Positions 1 to 12,400 of a stretch of DNA of 35,961 nt are shown here, piece after piece (the first letter of the stretch is position 1; each line of letters starts with the position of its first letter). Made by a program: the position numbers and the translations under genes. The stretch covers positions 1-35,961 of the forward strand of contig JAUCBJ010001058.1 in assembly GCA_032718475.1 (NCBI GenBank). Direction: 5' to 3'. The stretch is from Nemertoderma westbladi. Its lineage: Eukaryota > Xenacoelomorpha > Nemertodermatida > Nemertodermatidae. The notes beneath the pieces were generated by a model. The model searched no databases, had not been told where the DNA came from, and saw only the letters and a program-made list of their open reading frames with translations.

Positions 1-218
1 CGGTTACCTTACTGCATATACCTTACTGCTGTACCGTTCTTCTTATAGCATACTGATACCTACCATACCGGTATCTGGTATATCTGCTATGCAGTCGGCG
101 CCCACCTGACTGCTGACTTATCTATCACATCTATATATGTATTATATTGATTATTATGTTGTGTACATGCTTCAGATAAACTCTTGTTCTATCTTTCGGC
201 TCACCTCACAACATAGCA
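1..218. other. non-repetitive intronic sequence
   Basis: This stretch lies downstream (in gene orientation) of the 44-bp array. I see no exon with cadherin motifs, no transposon protein and no RNA gene. The words ccttactgc and gatacc recur near positions 8-85 but do not form a regular array. It is presumably intron of the minus-strand cadherin gene, whose next exon would lie beyond the window's left edge. Confidence 0.5.
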
Positions 219-3200
219 AGGGTATAGATCGGTGGAGAGACGCTCATACCTGGTAAAGTATGTGGGTATAGATCGGTGGAGAGACGCTCATACCTGGTAA
301 AGTATGAGGGTATAGATCGGTGGAGAGACGCTCATACCTGGTAAAGTATGAGGGTATAGATCGGTGGAGAGACCCTCATACCTGGTTCTGTATGAGGGTA
401 TAGATCGGTGGAGAGACGCTCATACCTGGTAAAGTATGAGGGTATAGATCGGTGGAGAGACGCTCATACCTGGTAAAGTATGAGGGTATAGATCGGTGGA
501 GAGACGCTCATACCTGGTTCTGTATGAGGGTATAGATCGGTGGAGAGACGCTCATACCTGGTAAAGTATGAGGGTATAGATCGGTGGAGAGACGCTCATA
601 CCTGGTTCTGTATGAGGGTATAGATCGGTGGAGAGACGCTCATACCTGGTAAAGTATGAGGGTATAGATCGGTGGAGAGACGCTCATACCTGGTAAAGTA
701 TGAGGGTATAGATCGATGGAGAGACGCTCATACCTGGTTCTGTATGAGGGTATAGATCGGTGGAGAGACGCTCATACCTGGTAAAGTATGAGGGTATAGA
801 TCGGTGGAGAGACGCTCATACCTGGTAAAGTATGAGGGTATAGATCGGTGGAGAGACGCTCATACCTGGTAAAGTATGAGGGTATAGATCGGTGGAGAGA
901 CCCTCATACCTGGTTCTGTATGAGGGTATAGATCGGTGGAGAGACGCTCATACCTGGTTCTGTATGAGGGTATAGATCGGTGGAGAGACGCTCATACCTG
1001 GTAAAGTATGAGGGTATAGATCGGTGGAGAGACGCTCATACCTGGTACTGTATGAGGGTATAGATCGGTGGAGAGACGCTCATACCTGGTAAAGTATGAG
1101 GGTATAGATCGGTGGAGAGACGCTCATACCTGGTAAAGTATGAGGGTATAGATCGGTGGAGAGACGCTCATACCTGGTAAAGTATGAGGGTATAGATCGG
1201 TGGAGAGACCCTCATACCTGGTTCTGTATGAGGGTATAGATCGGTGGAGAGACGCTCATACCTGGTTCTGTATGAGGGTATAGATCGGTGGAGAGACGCT
1301 CATACCTGGTAAAGTATGAGGGTATAGATCGGTGGAGAGACGCTCATACCTGGTACTGTATGAGGGTATAGATCGGTGGAGAGACGCTCATACCTGGTAA
1401 AGTATGAGGGTATAGATCGGTGGAGAGACGCTCATACCTGGTTCTGTATGAGGGTATAGATCGGTGGAGAGACGCTCATACCTGGTTCTGTATGAGGGTA
1501 TAGATCGGTGGAGAGACACTCATACCTGGTAAAGTATGAGGGTATAGATCGGTGGAGAGACGCTCATACCTGGTAAAGTATGAGGGTATAGATCGGTGGA
1601 GAGACGCTCATACCTGGTTCTGTATGAGGGTATAGATCGGTGGAGAGACGCTCATACCTGGTAAAGTATGAGGGTATAGATCGGTGGAGAGACGCTCATA
1701 CCTGGTAAAGTATGAGGGTATAGATCGGTGGAGAGACGCTCATACCTGGTAAAGTATGAGGGTATAGATCGGTGGAGAGACGCTCATACCTGGTTCTGTA
1801 TGAGGGTATAGATCGGTGGAGAGACGCTCATACCTGGTAAAGTATGAGGGTATAGATCGGTGGAGAGACGCTCATACCTGGTTCTGTATGAGGGTATAGA
1901 TCGGTGGAGAGACGCTCATACCTGGTAAAGTATGAGGGTATAGATCGGTGGAGAGACGCTCATACCTGGTAAAGTATGAGGGTATAGATCGGTGGAGAGA
2001 CGCTCATACCTGGTTCTGTATGAGGGTATAGATCGGTGGAGAGACGCTCATACCTGGTAAAGTATGAGGGTATAGATCGGTGGAGAGACGCTCATACCTG
2101 GTTCTGTATGAGGGTATAGATCGGTGGAGAGACGCTCATACCTGGTAAAGTATGAGGGTATAGATCGGTGGAGAGACGCTCATACCTGGTTCTGTATGAG
2201 GGTATAGATCGGTGGAGAGACGCTCATACCTGGTTCTGTATGAGGGTATAGATCGGTGGAGAGACGCTCATACCTGGTTCTGTATTAGGGTATAGATCGG
2301 TGGAGAGACGCTCATACCTGGTAAAGTATGAGGGTATAGATCGGTGGAGAGACGCTCATACCTGGTTCTGTATGAGGGTATAGATCGGTGGAGAGACGCT
2401 CATACCTGGTAAAGTATGAGGGTATAGATCGGTGGAGAGACGCTCATACCTGGTAAAGTATGAGGGTATAGATCGGTGGAGAGACCCTCATACCTGGTTC
2501 TGTATGAGGGTATAGATCGGTGGAGAGACGCTCTTACCTGGTTCTGTATGAGGGTATAGATCGGTGGAGAGACGCTCATACCTGGTAAAGTATGAGGGTA
2601 TAGATCGGTGGAGAGACGCTCATACCTGGTAAAGTATGAGGGTATAGATCGGTGGAGAGACCCTCATACCTGGTTCTGTATGAGGGTATAGATCGGTGGA
2701 GAGACGCTCTTACCTGGTTCTGTATGAGGGTATAGATCGGTGGAGAGACGCTCATACCTGGTTCTGTATGAGGGTATAGATCGGTGGAGAGACGCTCATA
2801 CCTGGTTCTGTATGAGGGTATAGATCGGTGGAGAGACGCTCATACCTGGTAAAGTATGAGGGTATAGATCGGTGGAGAGACCCTCATACCTGGTTCTGTA
2901 TGAGGGTATAGATCGGTGGAGAGACGCTCTTACCTGGTTCTGTATGAGGGTATAGATCGGTGGAGAGACGCTCATACCTGGTAAAGTATGAGGGTATAGA
3001 TCGGTGGAGAGACGCTCATACCTGGTTCTGTATGAGGGTATAGATCGGTGGAGAGACGCTCATACCTGGTAAAGTATGAGGGTATAGATCGGTGGAGAGA
3101 CGCTCATACCTGGTTCTGTATGAGGGTATAGATCGGTGGAGAGACGCTCATACCTGGTTCTGTATGAGGGTATAGATCGGTGGAGAGACGCTCATACCTG

Positions 3201-6200
3201 GTTCTGTATTAGGGTATAGATCGGTGGAGAGACGCTCATACCTGGTAAAGTATGAGGGTATAGATCGGTCGAGAGACGCTCATACCTGGTAAAGTATGAT
3301 GGTATAGATCGGTGGAGAGACGCTCATACCTAGTAAAGTATGAGGGTATAGATCGGTGGAGAGACGCTCATAGCTGGTAAAGTATGAGGGTATAGATCGG
3401 CGGAGAGACGCTCATACCTGGTAAAGTATGAGGGTATAGATCGGTGGAGAGACGCTCATACCTGGTTCTGTATGAGGGTATAGATCGGTGGAGAGACGCT
3501 CATACCTGGTAAAGTATGAGGGTATAGATCGGTGGAGAGACGCTCATACCTGGTAAAGTATGAGGGTATAGATCGGTGGAGAGACGCTCATACCTGGTTC
3601 TGTATGAGGGTATAGATCGGTGGAGAGACGCTCATACCTGGTTCTGTATGAGGGTATAGATCGGTGGAGAGACGCTCATACCTGGTAAAGTATGAGGGTA
3701 TAGATCGGTGGAGAGACGCTCATACCTGGTAAAGTATGAGGGTATAGATCGGTGGAGAGACGCTCATACCTGGTAAAGTATGAGGGTATAGATCGGTGGA
3801 GAGACGCTCATACCTGGTAAAGTATGAGGGTATAGATCGGTGGAGAGACGCTCATACCTGGTTCTGTATGAGGGTATAGATCGGTGGAGAGACGCTCATA
3901 CCTGGTAAAGTATGAGGGTATAGATCGGTGGAGAGACGCTCATACCTGGTAAAGTATGAGGGTATAGATCGGTGGAGAGACGCTCATACCTGGTTCTGTA
4001 TGAGGGTATAGATCGGTGGAGAGACGCTCATACCTGGTTCTGTATGAGGGTATAGATCGGTGGAGAGACGCTCATACCTGGTAAAGTATGAGGGTATAGA
4101 TCGGTGGAGAGACGCTCATACCTGGTAAAGTATGAGGGTATAGATCGGTGGAGAGACCCTCATACCTGGTTCTGTATGAGGGTATAGATCGGTGGAGAGA
4201 CGCTCATACCTGGTTCTGTATGAGGGTATAGATCGGTGGAGAGACGCTCATACCTGGTAAAGTATGAGGGTATAGATCGGTGGAGAGACGCTCATACCTG
4301 GTTCTGTATGAGGGTATAGATCGGTGGAGAGACGCTCATACCTGGTAAAGTATGAGGGTATAGATCGGTGGAGAGACGCTCATACCTGGTTCTGTATGAG
4401 GGTATAGATCGGTGGAGAGACGCTCATACCTGGTTCTGTATGAGGGTATAGATCGGTGGAGAGACGCTCATACCTGGTAAAGTATGAGGGTATAGATCGG
4501 TGGAGAGACGCTCATACCTGGTTCTGTATGAGGGTATAGATCGGTGGAGAGACGCTCATACCTGGTAAAGTATGAGGGTATAGATCGGTGGAGAGACGCT
4601 CATACCTGGTTCTGTATGAGGGTATAGATCAGTGGAGAGATGCTCATACCTGGTTCTGTATGAGGGTATAGATCGGTGGAGAGATGCTCATACCTGGTTC
4701 TGTATGAGGGTATAGATCGGTGGAGAGACGCTCATACCTGGTAAAGTATGAGGGTATAGATCGGTGGAGAGACGCTCATACCTGGTTCTGTATGAGGGTA
4801 TAGATCAGTGGAGAGATGCTCATACCTGGTTCTGTATGAGGGTATAGATCGGTGGAGAGATGCTCATACCTGGTTCTGTATGAGGGTATAGATCGGTGGA
4901 GAGACGCTCATACCTGGTTCTGTATGAGGGTATAGATGGGTGGAGAGACGCTCATACCTGGTAAAGTATGAGGGTATAGATCGGTGGAGAGACGCTCATA
5001 CCTGATTCTGTATGAGGGTATAGATCGGTGGAGAGACGCTCATACCTGGTTCTGTATGAGGGTATAGATCGGTGGAGAGACGCTCATACCTGGTAAAGTA
5101 TGAGGGTATAGATCGGTGGAAAGACACTCATACCTGGTTCTGTATGAGGGTATAGATCGGTGGAGAGACGCTCATAGCTGGTAAAGTATGAGGGTATAGA
5201 TCGGTGGAGAGACGCTCATACCTGGTTCTGTATGAGGGTATAGATCGGTGGAGAGACGCTCATACCTGGTTCTGTATGAGGGTATAGATTGGTGGAGAGA
5301 CGCTCATAGCTGGTAAAGTATGGGGGTATAGATCGGTGGAGAGACGCTCATAGCTGGTAAAGTATGAGGGTATAGATCGGTGGAGAGACGCTCATACCTG
5401 GTTCTGTATGAGGGTATAGATCGGTGGAAAGACACTCATACCTGGTAAAGTATGAGGGTATAGATCGGTGGAGAGACGCTCATACCTGGTTCTGTATGAG
5501 GGTATAGATCGGTGGAGAGAACGCTCATACCTGGTAAAGTATGAGGGTATAGATTGGTGGAGAGACGCTCATAGCTGGTAAAGTATGAGGGTATAGATCG
5601 GTGGAGAGACGCTCATAGCTGGTAAAGTATGAGGGTATAGATCGGTGGAGAGACGCTCATACCTGGTAAAGTATGAGGGTATAGATCGGTGGAGAGACGC
5701 TCATACCTGGTTCTGTATGAGGGTATAGATCGGTGGAGAGACGCTCATACCTGGTTCTGTATGAGGGTATAGATCGGTGGAGAGACGCTCATACCTGGTT
5801 CTGTATGAGGGTATAGATCGGTGGAGAGACGCTCATACCTGGTTCTGTATGAGGGTATAGATCGGTGGAGAGACGCTCATACCTGGTTCTGTATGAGGGT
5901 ATAGATCGGTGGAGAGACGCTCATACCTGGTTCTGTATGAGGGTATAGATCGGTGGAGAGACGCTCATACCTGGTTCTGTATGAGGGTATAGATCGGTGG
6001 AGAGACGCTCATACCTGGTTCTGTATGAGGGTATAGATCGGTGGAGAGACGCTCATACCTGGTTCTGTATGAGGGTATAGATCGGTGGAGAGAACGCTCA
6101 TACCTGGTAAAGTATGAGGGTATAGATCGGTGGAGAGACGCTCATACCTGGTTCTGTATGAGGGTATAGATCGGTGGAGAGACGCTCATACCTGGTTCTG

Positions 6201-8244
6201 TATGAGGGTATAGATCGGTGGAGAGACGCTCATACCTGGTTCTGTATGAGGGTATAGATCGGTGGAGAGACGCTCATACCTGGTAAAGTATGAGGGTATA
6301 GATCGGTGGAGAGACGCTCATACCTGGTTCTGTATGAGGGTATAGATCGGTGGAGAGACGCTCATACCTGGTAAAGTATGAGGGTATAGATCGGTGGAGA
6401 GACGCTCATACCTGGTAAAGTATGATGGTATAGATCGGTGGAGAGACGCTCATACCTGGTTCTGTATGAGGGTATAGATCGGTGGAGAGACGCTCATACC
6501 TGGTTCTGTATGAGGGTATAGATCGGTGGAGAGACGCTCATACCTGGTAAAGTATGAGGGTATAGATCGGTGGAGAGACGCTCATACCTGGTAAAGTATG
6601 AGGGTATAGATCGGTGGAGAGACGCTCATACCTGGTAAAGTATGATGGTATAGATCGGTGGAGAGACGCTCATACCTGGTTCTGTATGAGGGTATAGATC
6701 GGTGGAGAGACGCTCATACCTGGTTCTGTATGAGGGTATAGATCGGTGGAGAGACGCTCATACCTGGTAAAGTATGAGGGTATAGATCGGTGGAGAGACG
6801 CTCATACCTGGTAAAGTATGAGGGTATAGATCGGTGGAGAGACGCTCATACCTGGTAAAGTATGAGGGTATAGATCGGTGGAGAGACGCTCATACCTGGT
6901 AAAGTATGAGGGTATAGATCGGTGGAGAGACGCTCATACCTGGTTCTGTATGAGGGTATAGATCGGTGGAGAGACGCTCATACCTGGTTCTGTATGAGGG
7001 TATAGATCGGTGGAGAGACGCTCATACCTGGTTCTGTATGAGGGTATAGATCGGTGGAGAGACGCTCATACCTGGTTCTGTATGAGGGTATAGATCGGTG
7101 GAGAGACGCTCATACCTGGTTCTGTATGAGGGTATAGATCGGTGGAGAGACGCTCATACCTGGTTCTGTATGAGGGTATAGATCGGTGGAGAGAACGCTC
7201 ATACCTGGTAAAGTATGAGGGTATAGATCGGTGGAGAGACGCTCATACCTGGTTCTGTATGAGGGTATAGATCGGTGGAGAGACGCTCATACCTGGTTCT
7301 GTATGAGGGTATAGATCGGTGGAGAGACGCTCATACCTGGTTCTGTATGAGGGTATAGATCGGTGGAGAGAACGCTCATACCTGGTAAAGTATGAGGGTA
7401 TAGATCGGTGGAGAGACGCTCATACCTGGTTCTGTATGAGGGTATAGATCGGTGGAGAGACGCTCATACCTGGTAAAGTATGAGGGTATAGATCGGTGGA
7501 GAGACGCTCATACCTGGTAAAGTATGAGGGTATAGATCGGTGGAGAGACGCTCATACCTGGTTCAGTATGAGGGTATAGATCGGTGGAGAGACGCTCATA
7601 CCTGGTTCTGTATGAGGGTATAGATCGGTGGAGAGACGCTCATACCTGGTAAAGTATGAGGGTATAGATCGGTGGAGAGACGCTCATACCTGGTAAAGTA
7701 TGAGGGTATAGATCGGTGGAGAGACGCTCATACCTGGTAAAGTATGAGGGTATAGATCGGTGGAGAGACACTCATACCTGGTTCTGTATGAGGGTATAGA
7801 TCGGTGGAGAGACGCTCATACCTGGTTCTGTATGAGGGTATAGATCGGTGGAGAGACGCTCATACCTGGTAAGGTATGAGGGTATAGATCGGTGGAGAGA
7901 CGCTCATACCTGGTAAAGTATGAGGGTATAGATCGGTGGAGAGACGCTCATACCTGGTTCTGTATGAGGGTATAGATCGGTGGAGAGACACTCATACCTG
8001 GTAAAGTATGAGGGTATAGATCGGTGGAGAGACGCTCATACCTGGTTCTGTATGAGGGTATAGATCGGTGGAGAGACGCTCATACCTGGTTCTGTATGAG
8101 GGTATAGATCGGTGGAGAGACGCTCATACCTGGTAAAGTATGAGGGTATAGATCGGTGGAGAGACGCTCATACCTGGTAAAGTATGAGGGTATAGATCGG
8201 TGGAGAGACGCTCATACCTGGTTCTGTATCAGGGTATAGATCGG
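219..8244 (-). repeat. 44-bp minisatellite carrying a splice donor (left block)
   Basis: About 180 tandem copies of a 44-bp unit. Read on the minus strand each unit contains ACCAG|GTATGAGCG, the same donor as exon 10201-10408. Two main variants differ just before the donor: AGAACCAG, which matches the exon's last 8 bases, and CTTTACCAG. They alternate irregularly; nine or so consecutive AGAACCAG-type units occur around 5700-6070. Rarer variants (cgctctt near 2530, 2710 and 2930; tgatgg near 6424 and 6643; gagagaacgc) recur at fixed spacing, pointing to multi-unit duplications. 44 is not a multiple of 3, and reading on from the exon frame meets TGA in the second unit, so read-through would truncate the protein. 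The array continues at 9381 after a LINE insertion. Confidence 0.95.
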
Positions 8245-9380
8245 CTGTTATCTTTGTTGACTTCTTCAAGGCCTTTGATTCAGTTTCTCGCTCACGTATG
8301 TTCAGCATACTTTCATTATATGGGATTCCTGATGAAATTATTGCAGACTGTTGACGGTGACACAGAACCATTTGAAGTGTTATGGGGCGTCCTCCAAGGA
8401 GACACACTTGCACCATTCTTGTTCATTATTGTGGTTGACTACGTTCTAGGCATGTCCTTAGATCATCATAATGATGATGGGGTAATGATAACTCCACCTA
8501 CTGGCTCCAGAAGTCGAGGAAATCCTGCCAAGTACCTAACTGATCTAGACTTTGCTGATGACTTAGGAGTACTCTCAGAATCATTAGAGGGAGCCCAACG
8601 GCTCCTCAGCTCATTAGAACATGCTGCTTCTAGTGTTGGTCTTTTTATTAACTCCAGAAAGACCAAAATTATGACAGTTAACTTTGAAAGTCCTCAGCAA
8701 GTCTCTGATCGGATGAGCATAAGCTCAAAGGATGGTATGCTTGAGCATGTGGACGACTTCTGTTACCTGGGATCATGGATCCGGAAGTCAGGTGAGGACC
8801 TTCGAATACGTAAGGGAAAGGCATGGGCAGCCTTGAATAGGCTTTCCAGGATTTGGAAGTCACCGAGAATTAATCGGAAACTTAAGGTCCGATTATTTAG
8901 AGCAGCAGTAGTTCCAGTACTCCTCTACGGGAGTCCATGCTGGGCTCTAACTGCTGAGGACACCAAATCTCTGGATGGCACATTCACAAGAATGCTACGC
9001 CGGGTTCATTGTGTCAAGTACAATGCACACATCTCCAACCAGACGCTATATAACATTGGAGGTGTCTCATTGGTTCCCCCAAGCTTGACACTAGAACAAA
9101 ATCGCCTCCGCTTTGCAGGACATTGCTTTCGCCGTGAGGACCAGCCAGTGCATAATCTTGTACTTTGGCAGCCTCATGGAGTGAATAAGCATGGTGGACA
9201 GCCCATGACTTTCTTGAGACGCATCTTAAAGGACACAGGCCTTAAAGATGCGGATGATCTAGCAAATGTCATGGGTGATAGGGAGTTGTGGCGGTGCAAT
9301 TTTGTTGACAAGCCGGCACAGCATTCCTAAAAATGCAGCTGCAATGCAGCATGCCGATCCTAGTAGTAGTAGTAGTAGTA
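8245..9380 (+). mobile_element. 5'-truncated RTE-like non-LTR retrotransposon in the 44-bp array
   Basis: A single-copy block interrupts the 44-bp array. It starts abruptly inside the reverse transcriptase domain (5' truncation). It ends with gcatgccgatcc followed by an (AGT)n microsatellite, a tail style common in RTE-type LINEs. The left flank ends gtatagatcgg and the right flank resumes with (gta)tagatcgg before continuing tggagaga. About 8-11 bp are therefore duplicated that an intact array would not duplicate, which fits a target site duplication. Orientation is opposite to the cadherin gene. The array must predate the insertion. The family name is an inference from protein motifs and the tail. 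Confidence 0.85.
8246..9330 (+). pseudogene. non-LTR retrotransposon reverse transcriptase, partial
   Basis: C-terminal half of a LINE reverse transcriptase. Its N-terminal part is in a different frame from the long open reading frame: from 8244, VDFFKAFDSV and LYGIPDEIIA are visible (RT palm, first catalytic Asp region), ending at a TGA near 8350. The frame then shifts, probably through a deletion of some tens of bases. From about 8350 the frame is open to 9330 and shows DGDTEPFEV, GVLQGDTLAPFLF, the catalytic LDFADD box, KTKIM, FCYLGSWI, VPVLLYGSPCWAL and a C-terminal zone with GHCFRRED and GGQPMTFLRR. These are the ordered blocks of RTE-type or related LINE proteins. The endonuclease domain is absent. 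The upstream part of the open frame (8200-8350) is array sequence or out of frame, so the ATG at 8200 is not a real start. It cannot be autonomously active. Confidence 0.85.
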
Positions 9381-10200
9381 TAGATCGGTGGAGAGAACGC
9401 TCATACCTGGTTCTGTATGAGGGTATAGATCGGTGGAGAGAACGCTCATACCTGGTAAAGTATGAGGGTATAGATCGGTGGAGAGACGCTCATACCTGGT
9501 AAAGTATGAGGGTATAGATCGGTGGAGAGACGCTCATACCTGGTAAAGTATGAGGGTATAGATCGGTGGAGAGACGCTCATACCTGGTTCTGTATGAGGG
9601 TATAGATCGGTGGAGAGACACTCATAGCTGGTAAAGTATGAGGGTATAGATCGGTGGAGAGACGCTCATACCTGGTAAAGTATGAGGGTATAGATCGGTG
9701 GAGAGACGCTCATACCTGGTAAAGTATGAGGGTATAGATCGGTGGAGAGACGCTCATACCTGGTTCTGTATGAGGGTATAGATCGGTGGAGAGAACGCTC
9801 ATACCTGGTAAAGTATGAGGGTATAGATCGGTGGAGAGACGCTCATACCTGGTAAAGTATGAGGGTATAGATCGGTGGAGAGACGCTCATACCTGGTAAA
9901 GTATGAGGGTATAGATCGGTGGAGAGACGCTCATACCTGGTAAAGTATGAGGGTATAGATCGGTGGAGAGACGCTCATACCTGGTTCTGTATGAGGGTAT
10001 AGATCGGTGCAGAGACGCTCATACCTGGTAAAGTATGAGGTTATAGATCGGTGGAGAGACGCTCATACCTGGTAAAGTATGAGGGTATAGATCGGTGGAG
10101 AGACGCTCATAGCTGGTAAAGTATGAGGGTATAGATCGGTGGAGAGACGCTAATACCTGGTAAAGTATGAGGGTATAGATCGGTGGAGAGACGCTCATAC
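9381..10200 (-). repeat. 44-bp minisatellite carrying a splice donor (right block, abutting exon)
   Basis: Continuation of the 44-bp array, roughly 18-19 copies, ending exactly at the donor of exon 10201-10408. The first copies after the LINE carry the gagagaacgc insertion. On the minus strand the real exon-intron boundary reads AGAACCAG|GTATGAGCG, and the array repeats that boundary every 44 bp. The unit shares only the last ~8 exon bases plus the adjoining intron with the exon. The rest includes a stretch that would read SPPIYTLILYQ. Confidence 0.93.
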
Positions 10201-10408
10201 CTGGTTCTGCTAAGTAAATTGAATTAGGAATATTCATATTGGTTTTCCACATTGGAGGTTCATTTTCATCAAGTATTAGGATATGAAATTCTTGGTATGA
10301 ATCTTCTATGTGAGACAAATCGGGCGTATATGTTGCTCGCACAGTAGCGTTGATCTGTTTGCCAGACAGGCGTTCGTAATCGAGTGAGTTCGAATCCTTC
10401 ACATCAAT
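10201..10408 (-). CDS. cadherin-family protein, internal exon 7 of 7 seen
   Basis: A 208-bp exon on the minus strand. The acceptor is TTTTTTTCAATGGTTTGCAG before 10408, with a pyrimidine-rich tract, in phase 0. The donor AGAACCAG|GTATGAG lies after 10201 and leaves one base of the next codon. It encodes IDVKDSNSLDYERL, then a beta-strand-rich stretch and FHILILDENEPPMW, a variant of the DxNDxPPxF linker that closes an extracellular cadherin repeat. It then begins the next repeat (IPNSIYLAEPG). The phase-0 start matches the phase-0 end of the exon at 12057. LDYE corresponds to the LDRE Ca-binding motif. The downstream exon is outside the window. The donor is the founder or a member of the 44-bp array. 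The specific cadherin type (Fat-, Dachsous- or protocadherin-like) cannot be decided from this piece. Confidence 0.8.
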
Positions 10409-10499
10409 CTGCAAACCATTGAAAAAAATATATATTAAAGATATTGTATTAATAATAAAAATAAAGATTGAAGAAGGGAATAAAGAAAGGGAGCCCAAT

Positions 10500-11875
10500 C
10501 ATAAAATGAACGCAGTATGTAACTGTGTTCCCAGATGCCCATAATATGAACGCAGTATGTAACTGTGTTCCCAGATGCCCATAATATGAACGCAGTATGT
10601 AACTGTGTTCCCAGATGCCCATAATATGAACGCAGTATGTAACTGTGTTCCCAGATGCCCATAATATGAACGCAGTATGTAACTGTGTTCCCAGATGCCC
10701 ATATTATGAACGCAGTATGTAACTGTGTTCCCAGATGCCCATAATATGAACGCAGTATGTAACTGTGTTCCCAGATGCCCATAATATGAACGCAGTATGT
10801 AACTGTGTTCCCAGATGCCCATAATATGAACGCAGTATGTAACTGTGTTCCCAGATGCCCATAATATGAACGCAGTATGTAACTGTGTTCCCAGATGCCC
10901 ATAATATGAACGCAGTATGTAACTGTGTTCCCAGATGCCCATAATATGAACGCAGTATGTAACTGTGTTCCCAGATGCCCATAATATGAACGCAGTATGT
11001 AACTGTGTTCCCAGATGCCCATATTATGAACGCAGTATGTAACTGTGTTCCCAGATGCCCATAATATGAACGCAGTATGTAACTGTGTTCCCAGATGCCC
11101 ATAATATGAACGCAGTATGTAACTGTGTTCCCAGATGCCCATAATATGAACGCAGTATGTAACTGTGTTCCCAGATGCCCATAATATGAACGCAGTATGT
11201 AACTGTGTTCCCAGATGCCCATAACATGAACGCAGTATGTAACTGTGTTGTTCCCAGATGCCCATAATATGAACGCAGTATGTAACTGTGTTCCCAGATG
11301 CCCATAATATGAACGCAGTATGTAACTGTGTTCCCAGATGCCCATAATATGAACGCAGTATGTAACTGTGTTCCCAGATGCCCATAACATGAACGCAGTA
11401 TGTAACTGTGTTGTTCCCAGATGCCCATAATATGAACGCAGTATGTAACTGTGTTCCCAGATGCCCATAATATGAACGCAGTATGTAACTGTGTTCCCAG
11501 ATGCCCATAATATGAACGCAGTATGTAACTGTGTTCCCAGATGCCCATAATATGAACGCAGTATGTAACTGTGTTCCCAGATGCCCATAATATGAACGCA
11601 GTATGTAACTGTGTTCCCAGATGCCCATAATATGAACGCAGTATGTAACTGTGTTCCCAGATGCCCATAATATGAACGCAGTATGTAACTGTGTTCCCAG
11701 ATGCCCATAATATGAACGCAGTATGTAACTGTGTTCCCAGATGCCCATAATATGAACGCAGTATGTAACTGTGTTCCCAGATGCCCATAACATGAACGCA
11801 GTATGCAACTGTGTTCCCAGATGCCCATAACATGAACGCAGTATGTAACTGTGTTGTTCCCAGATGCCCATAATA
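10500..11875. repeat. 40-bp minisatellite in the intron before exon 10201-10408
   Basis: About 34 copies of a 40-bp unit (ataatatgaacgcagtatgt plus aactgtgttcccagatgccc), very homogeneous. Three units carry a 3-bp GTT insertion (near 11248, 11411 and 11853), giving 43 bp, and a few have ataaca or atatta substitutions. It begins about 90 bp upstream, in gene orientation, of the acceptor at 10409 and lies wholly within the intron. Unlike the 44-, 66-, 39- and 48-bp arrays, no GTAAG-type donor adjoining exon sequence is visible in the unit. The array is open in all three minus-strand frames because 40 is not a multiple of 3 and no frame contains a stop. The resulting long conceptual proteins are not credible genes. 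Confidence 0.95.
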
Positions 11876-12056
11876 TTCCTCGAATTTCGGCTCACTACAG
11901 ATATTTGGTCCGATTTTTGCGGTGAACAAACTCTATCCGATATTATTAGAAATATATCAAAATTGAATAATTAGAGTTAAACAAACAGTTCTTTATGAAG
12001 TACTAAGTGATTAGTAAACAAACTTGGTAGTTAATGGAGTGATTGCGGTTACTTAC

Positions 12057-12318
12057 TCTGAAGTCCATACCGGAAAACAAATCTTTATCCTTTACTTCGA
12101 GTGATTGAGACGCCAAGTGATCCCATATAATTGTAGCATCCGTTAGTTTCATCCCAGCCAGGGGAATGTATTTATATACAGCCGAACGCGGTACAACAAC
12201 AGTTCCAGCGGGTGCGTTCTCTCCAACACCGAATCTTCCCCCAATGATTGCAATGTGGTTCGGTTGCTCTTTTGTTGCTGAAAGTTTTGCATAAAAATGA
12301 GGTTGATTCAGACCGTAG
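12057..12318 (-). CDS. cadherin-family protein, internal exon 6 of 7 seen
   Basis: Open minus-strand exon ending GACTTCAGA|GTAAGTAACC, a strong donor in phase 0. Downstream of a candidate acceptor TTTAG|C it reads YGLNQPHFYAKL, then RFGVGENAPAGTVVV, the conserved start of a cadherin repeat, where Glu in GEN is the usual Ca ligand. It continues to DLFSGMDFR, which joins in phase with the next exon. If the preceding exon supplies GA, the junction codon is Asp and the linker becomes DYGLNQPHF, with D, N, P and F spaced exactly as in DxNDNxPxF. An alternative acceptor, TGTAG before 12330, would add four codons and keep the same phase. The 3' end is well supported; the 5' end is uncertain. Confidence 0.72.
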
Positions 12319-12400
12319 CTAAACTCCACACTACAGAGTTCAGCAATAAAATACACAATATCATTGTCAATACTATATAAACTTAGTCAAATCGTTTAAC

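Noticed and set aside
219-8244. CRISPR-like array
   Set aside because: There are no unique spacers between repeats, the unit repeats head to tail throughout, and the context is a spliced animal gene.
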